64,000 nt of DNA from Onchocerca volvulus (lineage: Eukaryota > Nematoda > Chromadorea > Rhabditida > Onchocercidae), in the NCBI GenBank assembly GCA_000499405.2, contig HG738140.1, positions 1 to 64,000 of the forward strand, written 5' to 3'. Positions within the stretch are counted from its first letter, which is position 1, and each line of letters begins with the position of its first letter. The position numbers and the translations under genes are program-made. This document shows, one piece after another, positions 63,280-64,000 of the stretch. The notes beneath the pieces were generated by a model. It worked only from the letters and a program-made list of their open reading frames with translations. It was not told the origin of the DNA and made no database searches.

Positions 63280-64000
63280 ATGGCGCTTAATGATGCTACA
63301 ACTGTACACTGCACTGCTAGAAGTTAATTCCAAACAGATAATCAGTTCGCTGTCCTAATTTTTGGATTGGCAATGAATTAATTAAAATAATCCTTCCCAT
63401 TCGCTAACATCTGTCAACTGCGTCATTAATTATATCTGGCAAAGGTTCCTTATAATACTGCACCTGTGAATGTTGAATTGCGGCAAAGTCTGTTTCAGTA
63501 TCAAATGCATCGAATGTGAAGAATGAGTGATGATAGCTTGTGCTAAAGGCAGTAAAAACTGAAGGTCCATAACATAATCCGTTGAGGACATTTTACATGC
63601 AGCTAGATTATTGTAATCTCAGTGGTTTACATGCCACGAATTCCTTCTGTTTCCTGAATTACTGATTTCAGTTATTAATCAAAGAATTCATCAATTTTCT
63701 AATAATATTTTTCAAAATTTATAGCAATATAAAGAAATTATATATTATTCTAACTAAAAAAAGAAAATGGGATAGACAAAAGAATGGAGCGATAGAATTG
63801 AAAATTGAATTTCAATTCATCATATCATATCTCCCGTTGCTATCTTGCCAATTTCGTCATTTCTTACAGTTTCATGGCAGTGAAAAATTTTATTCAAAAA
63901 CAAAGTTTTTTCACAAATTTCGACGCGCGCTTAGATGAAACAGCAGTATGAAGTCGTTCTGTAACGATATGCGGAATATGCATCGACAACTGAGCTGATA
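63280..64000. other. right edge, no gene seen
   Basis: No complete exon is evident; a gene may begin beyond the window. Confidence 0.35.

Overview
The window is the left end of a nematode chromosome. It opens with about 12 copies of GCCTAA, the C-rich strand of the nematode telomere repeat TTAGGC, in the orientation expected of a chromosome end. The DNA is AT-rich and the genes are small and intron-rich. Several genes have a TTTTCAG-type acceptor a few bases before the ATG, as expected for spliced-leader (SL) trans-splicing, and a 21/22 match to SL1 is present at 60491-60512. Two decayed fragments look like Wolbachia or rickettsial genes (sucA and alaS). Together these suggest a filarial or other spirurid nematode. 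The species call is inference; I could not run searches.

Layout. 1-2 kb: telomere and subtelomeric tandem repeats. 2.1-4.1 kb (-): a complete, divergent PP1-like phosphatase. 5.6-6.1 kb: a BEL/Pao retrotransposon relic. 7.1-9.1 kb (+): a multi-pass receptor-like gene. 9.2-20 kb: a gene-poor stretch with a long TG microsatellite, an assembly gap, dispersed repeats and the two Wolbachia-like fossils. 20.3-22.6 kb (+): a seven-transmembrane chemoreceptor-like GPCR. 23.2-24.4 kb (-): a globin. 24.4-30 kb: isolated coding-like exons with no identifiable product. 30.3-30.6 kb: the C-terminal half of a circovirus-like Rep helicase (an endogenous viral element), followed by A-rich tandem units and repeats. 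33.1-35.9 kb (+): a RING-like zinc-binding protein. 38.1-49.4 kb (-): a complete 21-exon vigilin gene (multi-KH RNA-binding protein). 50-55 kb: gene-poor, with hairpins and repeats. 55.3-56.1 kb (+): intronless isoprenylcysteine carboxyl methyltransferase. 57.7-59.6 kb (+): FRA10AC1 homologue. 60.5-62.1 kb (+): an SL1-like box and a gene with a SUMO-like fold. 62.1-64 kb: one small unidentified ORF.

The genes do not form a pathway. Housekeeping functions (vigilin, ICMT, FRA10AC1) lie toward the right. Fast-evolving nematode families (PP1-like, receptors, RING-like) and foreign DNA (Wolbachia-like, virus-like, retroelement) lie toward the telomere. All exon joins were made by eye from GT/AG sites and reading frame, so boundaries may be off by a base or two.
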